Part shown: one piece after another, positions 5,848 to 6,511 of the stretch
Layout: each line of letters opens with the position of its first letter
How positions within the stretch are numbered: the first letter of the stretch is position 1
Assembly: GCA_007129135.1 (NCBI GenBank)
Contig: SKWB01000263.1
Location: forward strand, 1 to 6,511
Direction of reading: 5' to 3'
DNA from: Halococcaceae archaeon
GTDB taxonomy: Archaea > Halobacteriota > Halobacteria > Halobacteriales > Halalkalicoccaceae
DNA: 6,511 nucleotides
Made by a program: the position numbers and the translations under genes
The notes under the pieces: generated by a model
Database searches by the model: none
Seen by the model: only the letters and a program-made list of their open reading frames with translations
Told to the model about the DNA's origin: nothing

Positions 5848-6511
5848 ATGGACTACGATCGGCTGGTATGGGGCCGCGATTCCGAGAGGCAGCCGACCGT
5901 TCCGCTACACTATCCGCTGCTCGCTGTCCTCGCATTCAGCGCTGCTATCGCCCCGAACACGTGGTTCATTCCTTCCCGCGTAGCCTATATGATCTCGCTT
6001 TCGGCGTTACTGGTTGTAATCGTGTACGCCGTTTTACTGACGGACATCCGCCTGACGACCGACCCGATCTTCCTGCTGCTCATCGGGGGGTACTGGGTTG
6101 GGCTGGTCGCTCACTACCAGTTTCACTCGCCACACACGGAGCTGTTCGAGTATATGATCGTCACGCCGATCGCGGTGTTCGCGACGGTGATCGTCCTCCC
6201 GCGACTGGTCAGGGGCCGAAGACAGACCTTTGCGATGGGGCTGACTATCGTAGGGGTTCTCGCAGCCTTGTTCGGGATATGGATGCTCTGGCGGACCGCT
6301 CAGGGCGCCCCGATTACGATCATGGGCTCGACACCACATCCCGTTGGTCGTAGCGTGATGGGACATGAGGCGCTTCCAATACACACCCGGTCCGTCTTTT
6401 GGAACTCGAACAGCTACGGATTGTTCATGATGATCGCCTCGCTCGCTGCACTCTACACGGTCTTAGCGCGTGGTGGCCTACTCTGGATACTCGCGTTACT
6501 GACGTGCGTGC
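5848..6511 (+). CDS. O-antigen ligase/polymerase-like membrane protein, 3' end missing
   Basis: The frame is open from the ATG at 5848 to the window edge, giving 221 residues of an incomplete protein. Hydrophobic segments lie near residues 21-38, 45-64, 73-90, 102-120, 127-148, 188-206 and 209-221. Between the fifth and sixth is a hydrophilic stretch (150-187), followed by FWNSNSYGLFMMIASL (184-199). That motif resembles the Asn-rich start of a helix (NPNxxG type) in O-antigen ligases and Wzy-like polymerases. Such proteins join or polymerise lipid-linked glycans at the outer face of the membrane. The neighbouring aglF, 15 nt upstream in the same direction, supports a glycan role. Codons end in A or T more often than in aglF (20 versus 11 of the first 64), suggesting a different origin. 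Family assignment is moderate; the C-terminal half with key loops is outside the window. Confidence 0.7.
   Translation, partial: MDYDRLVWGRDSERQPTVPLHYPLLAVLAFSAAIAPNTWFIPSRVAYMISLSALLVVIVYAVLLTDIRLTTDPIFLLLIGGYWVGLVAHYQFHSPHTELFEYMIVTPIAVFATVIVLPRLVRGRRQTFAMGLTIVGVLAALFGIWMLWRTAQGAPITIMGSTPHPVGRSVMGHEALPIHTRSVFWNSNSYGLFMMIASLAALYTVLARGGLLWILALLTCV

Noticed and set aside
1..6511. CRISPR array, tRNA, rRNA or insertion sequence
   Set aside because: I found no regularly spaced repeats, cloverleaf, rRNA motifs, transposase motifs or terminal inverted repeats with flanking duplications.

Overview
The window looks like a stretch of haloarchaeal (class Halobacteria) chromosome. The DNA is GC-rich, coding regions favour codons ending in G or C, soluble proteins are acidic, and several genes have an archaeal TATA box about 25 nt upstream of the ATG, as expected for leaderless transcripts. 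I cannot place the genus. The best-recognised gene closely resembles the Haloferax AglF nucleotidyltransferase, remembered rather than searched.

Left part (1-2105), all on the minus strand. It contains an incomplete open frame running off the left edge with no visible start codon (2-220), a two-helix membrane protein with a GIDE-like domain (207-1001), and a ten-helix EamA/DMT-type transporter (1215-2105). The last two each have their own TATA box and so look independently transcribed.

Centre (2106-4689). A 212-bp divergent promoter region holds three small palindromes. To its right is a two-gene plus-strand operon: an ABC ATPase (2318-3085) and a long ABC-2-type permease (3082-4689). The genes overlap by ATGA, so they are probably translationally coupled and form one transporter. 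The permease looks like two half-permeases fused in one chain. Its substrate is unknown.

Right part (4690-6511). A 402-bp stretch without a convincing gene carries a possible terminator, a pair of about 20-bp direct repeats and the promoter of aglF (5092-5832). AglF is a sugar-1-phosphate nucleotidyltransferase that supplies activated sugar for surface glycan and N-glycosylation. Fifteen nucleotides later, after a Shine-Dalgarno-like sequence, begins a polytopic membrane protein resembling O-antigen ligases/polymerases. It runs off the right edge and uses more A/T-ending codons than aglF. This suggests the window ends inside the border of a surface-glycan gene cluster.

Nothing here is clearly a new defence or mobile system. 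The most interesting leads are the glycan cluster edge, the repeats upstream of aglF, the palindromes between the two transporters, and the start-less frame at the left edge.
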